Positions 22,427 to 34,487 of a DNA stretch of 64,000 bases are shown in pieces (within the stretch, counting starts at the first letter, position 1; every line of letters begins with the position of its first letter). This DNA comes from Eurosta solidaginis. Taxonomy: Eukaryota; Arthropoda; Insecta; Diptera; Tephritidae. The DNA lies in assembly GCF_040869045.1 (NCBI RefSeq), contig NC_090324.1, positions 192,508,028 to 192,572,027 of the forward strand, in the 5' to 3' direction. Below the pieces are notes generated by a model, which worked only from the letters and a program-made list of their open reading frames with translations, made no database searches and was not told the origin of the DNA. Made by a program: the position numbers and the translations under genes.

Positions 22427-25400
22427 ACTAGCCTTTACCCGCGGCCACGTCCGCAAGGAGAAAATAAAATATATGTGCTATTCAAGTTAGCCTGCTTATC
22501 AAGTTATCTGTTTAAAAATTATTTTTGTCTAATGTATTTTATTTTTGTAATTTAGTAAAAAAAAGGAACTAAATGAGAAGATAAGCTGAAAGGCACGCTT
22601 TCATGAATAGTACAATACAGTTTTTTCGAATTAAAAAAAAAAAAATAAATTTTGCTTTTAAATTAAATTAACTGATATGAGAGGGGTGAACGAATTACTA
22701 CTCATAGAACAAAGGAGTGAAACTGCAATTACCTAAAACCAAAGAGAATTTTTTAAATGAAAATAGTGTTGCTTTTTCGGGTATTTAGTTGGTCAAAATA
22801 TTACAAAAAGTGTAATTATAGTTATAACAGTTCGTTACAGGATTCATTTAAAACACTCAAAAATAGATAAAACATACTGAATTTTAATTTGGAATAATTT
22901 GCAGCAAATCCATGGCCAAAGAAGCTCATAATTTAAAAAGGCATGTGTGCTGAACTACCGGTTGCGAAGAGACCAAAAATGATCATGGAAGGGTCCCAAA
23001 ATGATACCAAAATAGTAAGGAAATGATGCCGACGGGAACCTGGACAAATCCCGAAAATCATCCAGAAATTAACCAGGAGGGGTCCCAAAATGATTCCGAA
23101 ATAGTCCCGAAAAAGTCCCGAAATGACCCTGATGGGATCCCCAGCGGATCCCGAAACGCATCCAGAATTGATGCCGAGAGGGTCCCCATATGATCCCGAG
23201 AGGGTCCCCCATGAAATTACCCTGATGGGTTCCCGTACAGATCCCGAAACCCATCCAAAAATGATGCCGGAAAGGTCCCTAAATGATCGCGAAATAGTAC
23301 CGAAGAAGTCCCGAAATAACCCTGATGGGATCCCGAACGGATCCCGAAACGCATCCAGAATTGATGCCGGAAGGGTCCCCATATGATCCCGTAATATTGC
23401 AGAGAAAGTCACGAAATGACCCCAAAAGGGTCCCCAAACGATCCCGTATTAGTCCCGAAAAAGTTCCGAAATAACCCCGACGGGTTCCCAAACGGATCCC
23501 GAAAACCATCCAGAAATCATACCGAAAGGCTCCCCAAATCATACCGTATTAGTCCCGAAAAAGTTTAGGAATGGCCACGACGGGATTCCTGACGGATCTC
23601 GAAAACTATCCAGAAATGATGCCGCAAAGGTCCTCAAATGATCCCTTAATATTCCCGAAATGATCCCGGGCGGATCCCGGACGGATCCCGAAAACCATCC
23701 AGAAATGATGCCGAAAGGGTCCGCAAATAATCCCATATTAGTCGAGAATAAGTCTTGAAATAACCCCGAGAGGATCCCCGACGCATTCCGAAAACCATCC
23801 AGAAATGATGCCGGAAGGGAACCCAAATGATTTCGAAAAAGTCCCGAAATGAGCCCGTCGAGATCACCGACGGATCCCGGAAACTATGCAGAAGCGATGC
23901 CGGAAAGGTCCTCAAATGATCCCCTTATAGTCCCGAAATGATCCCGGGCGGATACCGAAAACCATCCAGAGATGATCTCCAAATAACCCCGTATTAGTCG
24001 AGAAAAAGTCCCGAAATGACCCCGACGGGATCCCGGACGGATCCCGAAAACCATCCAGATGTGATCCCGGTAGGTACCCCAAATGATCCCGAAATAGTCC
24101 CGAAATGACCCCGTCGAGATCCCCGACGCATCCCGGAAACTATGCAGAAACGATGCCGGAAAGGTCCTCAAATGATCCCCTTATAGTCCCGAAATGATCC
24201 CGGGTGGATCCTGAAAACCATGCAGAAATGATGCCGAAAAGATCTCGGACGGATCCCGAAAACCATCCAGAAATGATGCCGGAAGGGACCCCAAATGATC
24301 CCGAAAAAGTCCCGAAATGATCCCGACGGGATCGCGGACGGATACCGAAAACGATTCAGATGTGATCCCGGTAGGTACCCCAAATGATCCCGAAATAGTC
24401 CCGAAATTACCCCGTCGAGATCCCCGACGGATCCCGGAAACTATGCAGAATTGATGCCGGAAAGGTCTTCAAATGCTCCCCTAATAGCCCCGAAATGATC
24501 CCGGAAGGATCCCGAGAACCATCCAGAAATGATGCCGAAAGGGCCCCAAAACGACCCGTCGGGACCCCGAACGGATCCCAAAAACTATCCAGAAATGATG
24601 CCGGAAAGGTCCTCAAATGATCCCCTAATAGTCCCGAAATTACCCTGACGGGATCCCGGATGGATCCCGAAAACCGTCCAGGAATGATGCCGAAAGGATC
24701 CCCAAATGATCCCGGAAAAGTCCCAAAATGACCCCGACGGGATCCCGGCGGATCCCGAAAACTATCCAGAAATGATGCCGGAAAGGTCCTCAAATGATCC
24801 CCTAATAGTCCCAAAATTACCCTGACGGGTTCCCGGACGGACACCGAAACCCATTCAGATGTGATCCCGGTAGGAACCCCAAATGATCCCGAAATAGTCC
24901 CGAAATGACCCCGTCGAGATCCCCGACGAATTCCGGAAACTATGCAGAAACGATGCCCGAAAGGTCCTCAAATGATCCCCTAATAGTCCCGAAATGATCC
25001 CGGGCGGATCCCGAAAACCATCCAGAAATGATACCGAAAGGATCTCCAAATAATCCCGTATTAGTCGAGAAAAAGTTCCGAAATGACCCCGACGGGATCC
25101 CGGACGGATCCCGAAAACCATCCAGAAATGATGCCGGAAGGGACCCCAAATGATCCCAAAAAAGTCACGAAAGGATCCCGACGGGATCGCGGACGGATAC
25201 CCAAAACCATTCAGATGTGATCCCGGTAGGTACCCCAAATGATCCCGAAATTATCCCGAAATGACCCCGTCGAGATCCCCTACGAATCTCGGAAACTATG
25301 CAGAAATGATGCCGGAAAGGTCTTCAAATGATCCCCTAATAGTCCCTAAATGATCTTGGACGGATCCGGAAAACATCCAGAAATGATGCCGCAAGGGACC

Positions 25401-27715
25401 CCAAATGATCCCGAAAAAGTCCCAAAATGACCCCGACGGGATCCCAGACGGATCCCGAAAACCATCCAGAAATAATGCCGGAAGGGACCCCAAATGATCC
25501 CGAAAAAGTCCCGAAATGACCCCGACGGGATCCCGGACGGATCCCGAAAACCATCCAGAAATGATGCCGGAAGGGACCCCAAATGATTCCGAAAAAGTCC
25601 CAAAATGTCCCGGCCGGGTTTCCGGACGGATACCGAAAACCATCCAGATGTGATCCCGGTAGGTACCCCAAATTATCCCGAAATAGTCCCGAAATGACCC
25701 CGTCGAGATCACCTTCGAATCTCGGAAACTATGCAGAATTGATGCCGGAAAGGTCTTCAAATGATCCCCTAATAGTCCCGAAATGATCCAGGACGGATCC
25801 CGAAAACCATCCAGAAATGATGCCAAAAGGGTCCCCAAATAATCCCGTATTAGCCGAGAAAAAGTCCCGAAATGACTCGGACGGTATCCCGGACGAATCC
25901 CGAAAACCATCCAGAAATGATGCCGGAAGGGACCCCAAATGATCCCGAAAGCGCCAAAATGACCCCGACGGGATCCCGGACGAATACCGAAAACCATCCA
26001 GATGTGATCCCGGTAGATACCCCAAATTATCCCGAAATAGTCCCGAAATTACCCCGTCGAGATCCCCTTCGAATCTCGGAAACTATGCAGAATTGATGCC
26101 GGAAAAGTCTTCAAATGATCACCTAATAGTCCCGAAATGATCCCGGACGGATCCCGAAAACCAACCAGAAATGATGCCGAAAGGGTCCCCAAATAATCCC
26201 GTATTAGCCGAAAAAAAGTCCCGAAATGACCCTGACGGGATCCCGGACGGATCCCGAAAACCATCCAGAAATGATGCCGAAAGAGTGTCCCAAATGATCC
26301 CGTATTAGTCGAGAAAAAGTCCCGAAATCACCCCGACGGTATCCCAGACGAACTCCGGAAACTATGCAGAAATGATCCCAAAATAATCCCGAAATTACCC
26401 CGTCGAGATCCCCGACGGATCCCGGAAATTATGCAAAAATTATGCCGGAAAGGTCTTCAATTGATCCCCTAATAGTCCCGAAATGATCCCGCACGGATCC
26501 CGAAATCCATCCAGAAATGATGCCGAAAGGGTCCCCAAATAATCCCGTATTAGTCGACAAAAAGTCCCGAAATGACCCGAAAACCATCCAGAAATGATGC
26601 CGAAAGGGTGTCCCAAATGATCCCGTATTAGTCGAGAAAAAGTCCCGATGTGACCCCGTCGAGATCCCCGACGGATCCCGGAAACTATGCAGAAATGATG
26701 CCGGAAAGGTCTTCAAATGATACCCTAATAGTCCCGAAATGTTCCCCGACGGATCCCGGAAACTATGCAGAAATGATGCCGGAAAGGTCTTCAAATGATC
26801 CCCTAATATTCCCGTAATGATCCCGGACGGATCCCGGAAACCATCCAGAAATGATGCCGGAAGGGACCCCAAATGATCCCAAAAAAGCCCCGAAATGACC
26901 TCGACGGGATCCCGGACGGATCCCGGAAACCATCAAGAATTTATCTCTCAAAGGTGCGCAAATGATCCCGAAAATACCCCGACGGGATGTCGAACGGATC
27001 CCGAAACCCATCCAGAAATGATGCCGGAAAGGTCCCTAAATGATCCGAAATAGTCCCGAAATTATCCCGGAATAGTCCCGAAAATATCCAAAATAACCCC
27101 GACGGGATCCCGGACGGATCCCGAAAACTATACAGAAATGATCCCGGAAGGATCCCAAAATGATCCCGAAATAGTACCGAAAACGTCCCGAAATTACCCC
27201 GGCGGGATCACGGACGGATCCCGAAAACCATCCAAAAATGATCCCGGAATGGTCTCGATATGACCCCAACGGGATTACAAATAAGGCGAAGCTAATTGTA
27301 GAACCATTTTATTGACCCCTTGACCACTTATTTGATCCCTTGAGTCTGTGATATTGGTGAAGGCCAGTATACGTAAAGTTATAATGTGTAAAAATTTTTA
27401 AAAAGTAATTTCTCGAAGGGGTCGTGGGACCGCCATTCTGGCGTGATTCAGTCGCAAAGACGAAAAAATATAATAATTAAATTATAACTGTTCCTAGGGG
27501 GCGGGGACCACGCCCCTTTTCAAAAATATATAGCCAGTAGGTCCTTCTAGACTATTGGCTATATGTGTGCAAAATTTCATCCAAATCGGTCCAGCCATTC
27601 TTGCGTGATTGAGTCACAAAGACAAACGTCTGGACAAACATCCAAACATCCAAACATCTAAACATCCAAACATCTAAACATCCAAACTTTCCCATTTATA
27701 ATATATATATTAGAT
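22427..27715. mobile_element. Long interspersed element carrying a satellite
   Basis: The left end reads ACTAGCCTTTACCCGCGGCC, and the right end reads AAATTTCATCCAAATCGG, GCGTGATTGAGTCACAAAGA, repeated CAAACATC words, then TTTATAATATATATATTAGA. Paired ends of this style are common on non-coding interspersed repeats in insects, from recollection. Between them lie a ~500-base AT-rich left part, 4.3 kb of ~89-bp satellite, and a ~430-base right part. There is no transposase or RT. Whether the satellite expanded after insertion or travelled with the ends cannot be told from one copy. Confidence 0.45.
22975..27275. repeat. GC-rich satellite with ~89-bp unit
   Basis: Built from words such as GATCCCGAAA, AGTCCCGAAATGACCCCG, ACGGATCCCGAAAACC and ATCCAGAAATGATGCCGG. 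The CATCCAG marker at about 25374, 25463 and 25552 gives an 89-base step. Variant blocks (CCCCGTCGAGAT at 24111, 24412, 24911, 25268, 25697, 26056, 26402) recur every 250-500 bases, so a loose higher-order pattern exists. Stop-poor frames on both strands (up to 233 codons, rich in G, F, R, S) come from the repeat and are not proteins. Confidence 0.9.
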
Positions 27716-28555
27716 GTATACAAAAGAAAAAGGAGACATAGAACGAAAAATTCAAAAACCCTAATGTAAAGTTTATTTAACAATAAAAATGTAAAATTGC
27801 TACGAATAAACGAATGTCAAAGGCAGGTTCACCCTAATATATTCGTTCATTCGAACCAATTAATTCTATAGTATGCAAAAAAGAAGAATATGGCAAAAAT
27901 GATCAATTTGCCAAATTCTTTTTTCAAAGGAAGGGCATTAGCAAAAATATTATAAGGTAACTATGTGGTTGGGGCTTTAGTTGAATTTGACAGGCGCCGG
28001 CAGCTGGCAACGCGCATGCCAAATATAACTGCAGTCCACGTCACACAAAGGAAATGCAGATAAGATAGATAAAGAAATGCTAGCGGCCATTCCAATTTTG
28101 ACCGGCTTCTAAGATCGCCCGCAGTGTTCGTAAAATAAATTACAAGTAAATTTGAAAACCATTTGAGTTTTTATTGTGTTTTTACAAAACGAGACTTCTG
28201 ATGTTTTGGAGAAGAAAACCCTCTAGGCAAACCTAAATCTTCCACTAGAATGGCAACAATTTGGAGGCAGCATCCTACAAAATGAAGGAGCGTTGTAAAA
28301 GGTAACGCCGCATGGCGGCACACGACGGAGGCTTCCATTTTGGAACGCAAAGGTTGAAAGGTAGGAAGATCTTAATTCAGAGAACTCAGATTGAAGAAGC
28401 TAGGTCCAAGGTTGCAGGATTAGTGCAGGTAGCAAACAAGAGGGACGGAAACATGTGGTCCAGGGTTGCTTGAATGAGATCAGAGCGTTGTGTGTGTCGA
28501 GGAGTGACTTGATGAGAAAGAAGTGGATGTCAAGTTCGAACACTTGAAAGGGGTA
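27716..28555. other. Unassigned stretch before the gypsy RT
   Basis: No ORF of note. An AATAAA word occurs at about 28134, followed near 28187 by a TTTTTACA end that could be an LTR 3' boundary for the gypsy remnant downstream. No partner LTR was found, so this is weak. Confidence 0.25.
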
Positions 28556-28559
28556 ACCG

Positions 28560-29640
28560 CGGAAAAGGTCGAAAAGATAGTTAAGGTATATAGGCCGAGA
28601 AAAGAAAAAAGTCGCACCAGTACAAATGAAACTATTGTTATATGATGGAACTCCGATTTTTCAGGGAACGCTTCATACGTAGACAAATGTTGGGTGGATG
28701 AGCAAATAGCTAAGATGCTAAGTGAGGGGATAATCCAAGATAGTTCGTCTGAATTCGCATCGCCGATAGTCCTTACAAAAAAGAAAAACGGCAGTAAGAG
28801 GTTATGCTATGACTATAGAAAGATTAATGCGAAAATTATTAGGGATAATTTTCCTATGGCCGTAATAGATCAGGTGCTAGACAGCCTTAATGAAGCGAGT
28901 GTGTTCACCACACTAGAGCTAGAAAGCGGGTTTTACCATGTTTCTATTGAGGAAAGTTCTAGAAAATATACTGCTTCTGTGACCCATAGCGGGCAGTATG
29001 AGTTTCGTTTTGTACCGTTTGGAATTTCCAATTCACCGGCAGTATTTTGTCGCTATATTAATTCCGTTTTTCAAGATTTTCTAAGAGATGGTAAGGTTTT
29101 GATATATATATACGACATAGTGATTCCAGCAAAGGATGATGAGGAGAGTCTGAAAAAACTTAGAATCGTGTTAGAGAGAGCAAGCGAGTATGGACTACGT
29201 ATAAAATGGTAAAAATGTCAATTCTTGATGAGGAAACCAACGTTTTTAGGATATCAAATACAGAGAGGGCAAATTCTTCCTTCGGAAGGAAAGACAATGG
29301 CGGTAAAAAACTTTCTTATTCCCACGAGTAAGAAAGAAATGCAGCGTTTAGTAGGACTGACATCATTTTTTTGATATTTCATAAAAAACTATGCTTTAGT
29401 AGCAAAGCCGCTAACAGACTTGCTAAGGGATGACGAAAAGTTTCGGATCGAAGAAAAATATTTAGTCGCGATATAATCTTTGAAAGAGGCGCTCATGAGC
29501 GCTCCAGTTTTAAAGTTATATAGACCAAGGGCTGAGACGGAAGTGCACACAGATGCATCAAGGTATGGGTACGGCGCAGTTTTACTGCAGAAAGATTAGA
29601 GGATCAGCTGTTACACCCAGTGGAATATATGAGCAGAGCA
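28560..29640 (+). pseudogene. Ty3/gypsy reverse transcriptase and start of RNase H
   Basis: APVQMKLLLYDGTPIFQ (about 28615) precedes a 172-codon open frame (28694-29212) with the RT fingers and palm: GIIQDSSSEFASPIVLTKKK, FTTLELESGFYHVSIE and FVPFGISNSPAVF. It then decays through FLGYQIQRGQILPS to RNase H (EVHTDASRYGYGAVLLQKD, then HPVEYMSR). The catalytic motifs are ruined: motif A has E where the family has D (TTLELES), and the YxDD box reads IYIYDI. After about 29640 the sequence becomes Helitron on the other strand. Confidence 0.8.
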
Positions 29641-30835
29641 CTGTTCTTCCACCAACCAAAAGAGTTGATGCTGTGCCAATAAAAGCAGTAGCAGTGCCTG
29701 GAAGATTAAGTGAATTCAACCTGTGAATTAAAGCAGTTTGCATAAAAGTTTTACCGTAACCTGCATGAGCAGTAACGCAGAACACATTAGAACCAGAATC
29801 ATGAAACTGTATTTCCTGGATAACGCGGTCTATTATTGTACGTTGCTCGTTGTTTGCTCGTGGGTAATAGTCTTCAAATAAAATTAGCTCATTTTCAGGT
29901 TGAGGAACATCTGTACTTGTTACAGCAGGATTTGCTGTGGGAACTGGTAATCCAAGGCTGTGAAATGTCACGTTATGACTAAGCAGCACATCTTCAATTT
30001 CTAGTAGTGCACGAATAAATGAAAATGTTTCAACGCTTTCTCTCAGGAAATCTTCATAAAGTGAATTTTTAAACTCATTCGACAGCGCCAAAGCATTTGA
30101 TGGGACATTTAGCGCACATAGCACATAAAAGTGACGCATTTGTTTGGGAGAATGAAATTGTCGCGCTTCTTCTAAGCACTATCGCCATTCGTTATCATTT
30201 GTGGCGATGCACCTAGCACGACACGCTTCCACAAATCTATTATAACCCCATTATATGTTCGAACGTCCATAAACGATTTTGGCTCAGTTACATGTAAAAG
30301 GAGCAAACGTAAATGGAAGAGCTCAATTTCCTGCGGCAACATTACATACATGCGAGCAATAGTTTTATGACCGCCTCGCTATCTTTTTTACCAGTTCTTT
30401 GTTTTATCTTCCCAAGTATAATGCAATGGAATTTCTATTTATTTATATGAATTTGCAAAAGGACCTTCAATAGTCAAATGAAAAAATGCCAACAACCTGG
30501 TTTTTCTCAAATACTGAACAGCTCGTTGTGCCTGACCATTAGTAAACACAACGTTTTGTCTTTGCGGTAAGTGAGCGTCAAGTCGCGTTACTGAATGGGA
30601 TTGACAGTTCATAGGAATTGGAAAATTCGCAAAGCCGCTTCAGTGGAACCAACGTAACGTCCATTCAAAAAGTTTTGAATCTCGTCAAAATTGTCTACTT
30701 CCCCAGCATTAACGTGTTTAGTAGCTAACCTGACAATTTCACTGTCATATCCTTTATATACATATTTATAAATGTATTTTACATTTTTAATCCACATTAA
30801 TGTGGCACCTACTTTTGGCAAGCAACGGCAGACGT
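29641..30835 (-). pseudogene. Helitron Rep-helicase fragment (helicase N-terminal side)
   Basis: Read on the minus strand: VKYIYKYVYKGYDSEIV with EIQNFLNGRYVGSTEAALRIF (30609-30821), then decayed frames. Next comes 30139 down to about 29641 with NEQRTIIDRVIQEI, the Walker A motif VTAHAGYGKTF, and TASTLLVGGRTV. This is the linker and PIF1-like helicase start of Helitron replication initiator-helicases. The Rep domain and the rest of the helicase are missing. The last ~20 residues of the open frame read into antisense gypsy sequence. Confidence 0.75.
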
Positions 30836-30844
30836 CCTTAATAA

Positions 30845-33357
30845 TGGCTTTCTTAGTGGTCCTATGTGTAGTTTAAGTCCTGTGAATTCCCTGTATTGTG
30901 TACCTACATGTAATTCGGGTGAGAGGCTTGAGTTCTCTGCGGTGACAGAAGCTGATGTCATAAGGTGCATCCTCAAAATTAAAACCAACGCTATAGGAGT
31001 GGATGAAATCCCTATCAAATTTTTGAACATTATTCTTCCGTTTATAATAGGGACAATAACTCACATCATAAATCACTCCATTACAACCTCATGCTTTCCA
31101 GATGTATGGAAAGTGGCCTAGGTTCTAGCTCATCCTAAAAATAGCAAGGCAAGCTCTCCGGCAGACTTTATACCTATAAGCGTTTTACCAGTTTTGTCTA
31201 AAGCATTCGAAAGTTTACTAGCAAAACAAATTGGCACACACGTGCTTTAACATAACTTATTCACCCTTATCGCGAGTTTTATTTTCACCCGAAAATATTC
31301 ACCGTCTTTGTTCACCCTATCGCAGAGGGTGGCGAAACAATTTTTCGATTTCACCTTATCGGCAACTCTTTGTTCGGGCGAAATGAACAGCGGGGAAACT
31401 CAAATTTGTTCACTTATATTTTACAGGCGAACGAGAGGAAAACAAAATGTAAGTAATTTTTTGTTTTGAAATTTGATACTCCTATAATTATATGTACTTT
31501 TATTATTAGAAATAAATCAATAAATAATGCACAATCGGAAGCTGAGTGGAAAAACGTGAAATTCCTGTATTGCTAAGTATGTAAATTCTATTTTTTATGA
31601 CAACGTACCAGTCGCTCAAGTTATCCGTTGTGAACAAAGCAACGGTTCCAAAATGTTGAGCACATCACTGAAACAGGATTGGCTAATACCCACTTCCTGG
31701 TCCTTTCCAATGCCTATGCGAAAAAAACGAAGACATGTACTCAACTTTACAATTGTTGGAACTCCAAATTTTTGCTTCAATGGTAGCAAGGAGTTGGTAA
31801 GAATATCTAGCAAACATTAGAATGCCTGCTTGTTTAGCCTGTAATATTGGCGAAAGCTAATTGAAAAAAAAATTAACTTGTTATTCAAAAGTGCTAAAAG
31901 TAATTTTTAGCTTAGAGTGAATCATTTAGCTCCAAAGGGTTAGAACAATCCCTTAATTGCCTCCGAATCGCTTTCGCATTTATATTCTCCTCGCGCTCAA
32001 TCAACACCAACCTAAGTGCAATACTAAACATTATTTTATAAATTTTTTGTATCTATTTTTGTTGTATTTTAAGGAAATATATGATTGGTTACAAAATTTA
32101 CACAATTGTAAGTAAATTATTTGTTCACTGCCAATTTACAATAGAGCGTCAGCTGTTTCGAAGTGAACTTTTTGTTCGCCCGAAATTGCCGATAGGCGGA
32201 AAAAGTTCACCCGAGCAAAAGAAGTGAAGGCGAACACTTTTCTTTGACAAAGGCCAACTAACGCTTCTATGTTTACTCGACTTTTCCCAAGGTATTCGAC
32301 TCTGTTAACCACTCATTGTTATGTTACAAGTTGCAGCGATACTTTAGGTTCGATAATAACGCTCACAACTTGATAAAAAGTTACCTATAAGGCCGGTCGC
32401 AATTCGTGAGCAACGGGGCTGATCCCAAAGGAATTAACAGCTAGTGTTCCTCAAGGGCCTATACTTGCTCCTTTGCTATTTAGTCTCTTTGTAAACGATG
32501 TGTTAAATGTGTGTAGATTTGTTAATGTGCATGCGTACGCTGACGATATTCAGTTGTTTTTGTCTAGTGAGTTTACTGATATATGTATGTGACTTATGTT
32601 GTCGAGTAAATAGTGATTTGTCATCAATATTATGTTGGGCGAATGACAGTGGCCTATGTCTCAATATTTCAAAATCATATATGTTACCTATTGCTAAGAA
32701 AAACGTATCGAGCCTTCAAATACCTGCAATAATTATTGGTAACTCTAACGTGAAGACCGTCTATAAAGTAAAGAATCTTGGTATAGTGATTAACTCCAGT
32801 CTTAATGATAGCGACCATATTAACGCCGTGGTGGGTAAGATTTGTCGCACCTTGCGTAATCTGAGGCAGTCCGCGCCCTACACTCCGCCTCAAATTAGGA
32901 GAAAGCTAGCCATACAGCTCACTATGCTAATCATAACATACTCAGAGTAGGTATACAATACATTAGACTCGAGCTCTGCCCATAAAAGGGAGGTTGCTTT
33001 AAACCACGTCACTCGGTATGTGTATGGCTTGCACAAATTTGACCATGCATCTGAATGAAGATATCGTCTATTAGGTTGCAACCTAACTGAGTATCAAAAG
33101 ACCAGGAGTTTCACATTTTTATTCAGACTAGTCTTAACGAAGTCTCCCCCATACTTGTATGACAAACTTGCGTTTAATAGGTCCACTAGGTCATGTACTC
33201 TGAATCTACCTCGTTTTAATTATGTGGAATCGACTAGGCTGTTCTTCGTTAACATCATACGTCACTGGAATTCAATTCCGTCTACTGTAAGAAACTCTTT
33301 AAACCGAAACAACTATAGACGTGTTCATTATAGTTTTTTTTCTAATTACACTTAAAC
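30845..33357 (+). pseudogene. Jockey-like LINE reverse transcriptase, interrupted
   Basis: The N-terminal half is 30864-31250: AVTEADVIRCILKIKTNAIG, DEIPIKFLN, ITHIINHSITTSCFP, and ISVLPVLSKAFESLLAKQIG. After an ~1-kb insertion it resumes at about 32265 with LLDFSQ-type motif A decayed, SVPQGPILAPLLFSLFVNDV, and HAYADDIQLFLSS (catalytic YADD near 32536). It then runs through GKICRTLRNLRQSAPYTP and ends with RLFFVNIIRHWNSIPSTVRN to a stop near 33357. It lacks RNase H, as is known for Jockey and CR1 elements. No endonuclease is present, so it is 5'-truncated. Many frameshifts. Confidence 0.75.
31262..32262 (-). mobile_element. PIF/Harbinger-like remnant inside the LINE
   Basis: The minus-strand frame 31616-31813 reads KLSTCLRFFRIGIGKDQEVG and then ISQSCFSDVLN, the N-terminal signature of PIF/Harbinger transposases (LRFFATG...GxSQSSVSR pattern, from family knowledge). 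The flanks carry inverted words: CTTATCGGCAACTCTTTGTTCGGGCGAA at about 31350 against GTTCGCCCGAAATTGCCGATAGGC at about 32170. Exact ends and the 3-bp target duplication were not resolved. The catalytic DDE region is absent or unreadable. Confidence 0.55.
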
Positions 33358-33441
33358 CAACGGTCAGCATAATGCAACCTATCCTCTACTGACTTCTTAC
33401 CTTCCTTTCTCTATGCTTTTTATACTTAAGCTATTTATTCT

Positions 33442-34155
33442 TGTTGAACACTAGGGGTGTGCCTGAATGCAAATTGGGAATTATACTCACGCAGGGTATG
33501 TATTCCGAATTGATCGGTAAAACTTTCTTTCAATTAATTCAGGGTTTATATTAACAATAACAACTTATGAACTAACAAAGGAAGATGTAATGAATTAAAT
33601 TTAAAGTAAACCATACTTCAATGATGAAAGTTAAACTAGGTTACTATCGACTTAAGAAAATGTTCGGTAAATGGAAAAATATGGAAAAATATATAAACGA
33701 TGATTTATGTTGCTATATACGTGCATGAGCCAACCTATGCACATATATATGTATATATATCGGAGTCACAGGGATGGAACCGGGAGTTTTGGGATTTTGG
33801 GAAAGATGTACAAAATGTATAGATTTGAAATGAGATACTTAACGCGTTGGCTTAGATGTGCTGACGCTGAAGATGTATCCGCTGGCCTTTGTCATCTTGA
33901 TGTGACGGCGATGATTTGCTCAAAATAATACTTCGTTGGCTGACTTTGATGTGTCCTCGACGATAGTAGTTGTTGAAAGAGATCGAAAATTAAGTGACAA
34001 CAGACTATATACTATGCAACACTGGAAGCAATTCCAATGTCGCATTCGAAGTTTCAACTACAGCAGGGATGCTTTTAAAGGAATTTTTTCAGGGATGCAT
34101 GGGTACATGAACGCAAGTCACGCGAAGACTTTAAGTGACGTAAGTCACTTAAACA
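33442..34155 (-). repeat. BEL/Pao 3' LTR
   Basis: Direct partner of 45493-46210. The 95- and 73-codon ORFs read through it are chance frames. Confidence 0.9.
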
Positions 34156-34487
34156 CGCCGGCCCCGTTGCACTGGTGCAAGTTGTGTTCGCATTTGCTGG
34201 AGCAGCGAGATGGCACGGTCTAGTTGGATCACAAGTCGTGGGTCCGGGATTGCTACACCTTGTTTGGTGGCTCCCTCTTCGGCGATGGTTGGGCGATGCA
34301 AGATGGTGTGGTGCCATTGATTGCATATCTTACATTTCATCTCCGATGTACAGTCTCGCATATGGCTGTGCGTACGAGCCATACAGTTCGGAAAGTACTT
34401 GCAATGGCGTACTGTTTGCCAGCGCTCCTTCAGCTCCAGTGCACAGAACTGCGTAAAAAAGCGTAGCGAATGCAACCTGTAGCACAC
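34149..34487 (-). CDS. 3' ORF with Gag-like C/H knuckles downstream of BEL pol
   Basis: 112-codon minus-strand frame between integrase and the 3' LTR. Upstream in frame, CLVCYRLHSLRF and TQFCALELKERW lead into HCKYFPNCMARTHSHMRDC and CKICNQWHHTILHRP. This is the zinc-knuckle segment that BEL/Pao gags normally carry, here at the wrong end of the element. A glutamine/leucine-rich tail ends at the LTR. It could be a captured gag piece from another BEL element or a true extra 3' ORF. The start is uncertain because the best homology begins before the first ATG. Confidence 0.55.
   Translation of the reverse strand: MCYRLHSLRFFTQFCALELKERWQTVRHCKYFPNCMARTHSHMRDCTSEMKCKICNQWHHTILHRPTIAEEGATKQGVAIPDPRLVIQLDRAISLLQQMRTQLAPVQRGRRV

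Noticed and set aside
22933..27269. Many ORFs (up to 233 codons) on both strands rich in FRDPSG and related words
   Set aside because: They are translations of the GATCCCGAAA satellite in stop-poor frames; overlapping ORFs on the same strand read the same unit in different frames.
34175..34466. Two plus-strand ORFs of 80-93 codons
   Set aside because: Antisense to the zinc-knuckle frame on the minus strand, which has recognisable Cys/His boxes.
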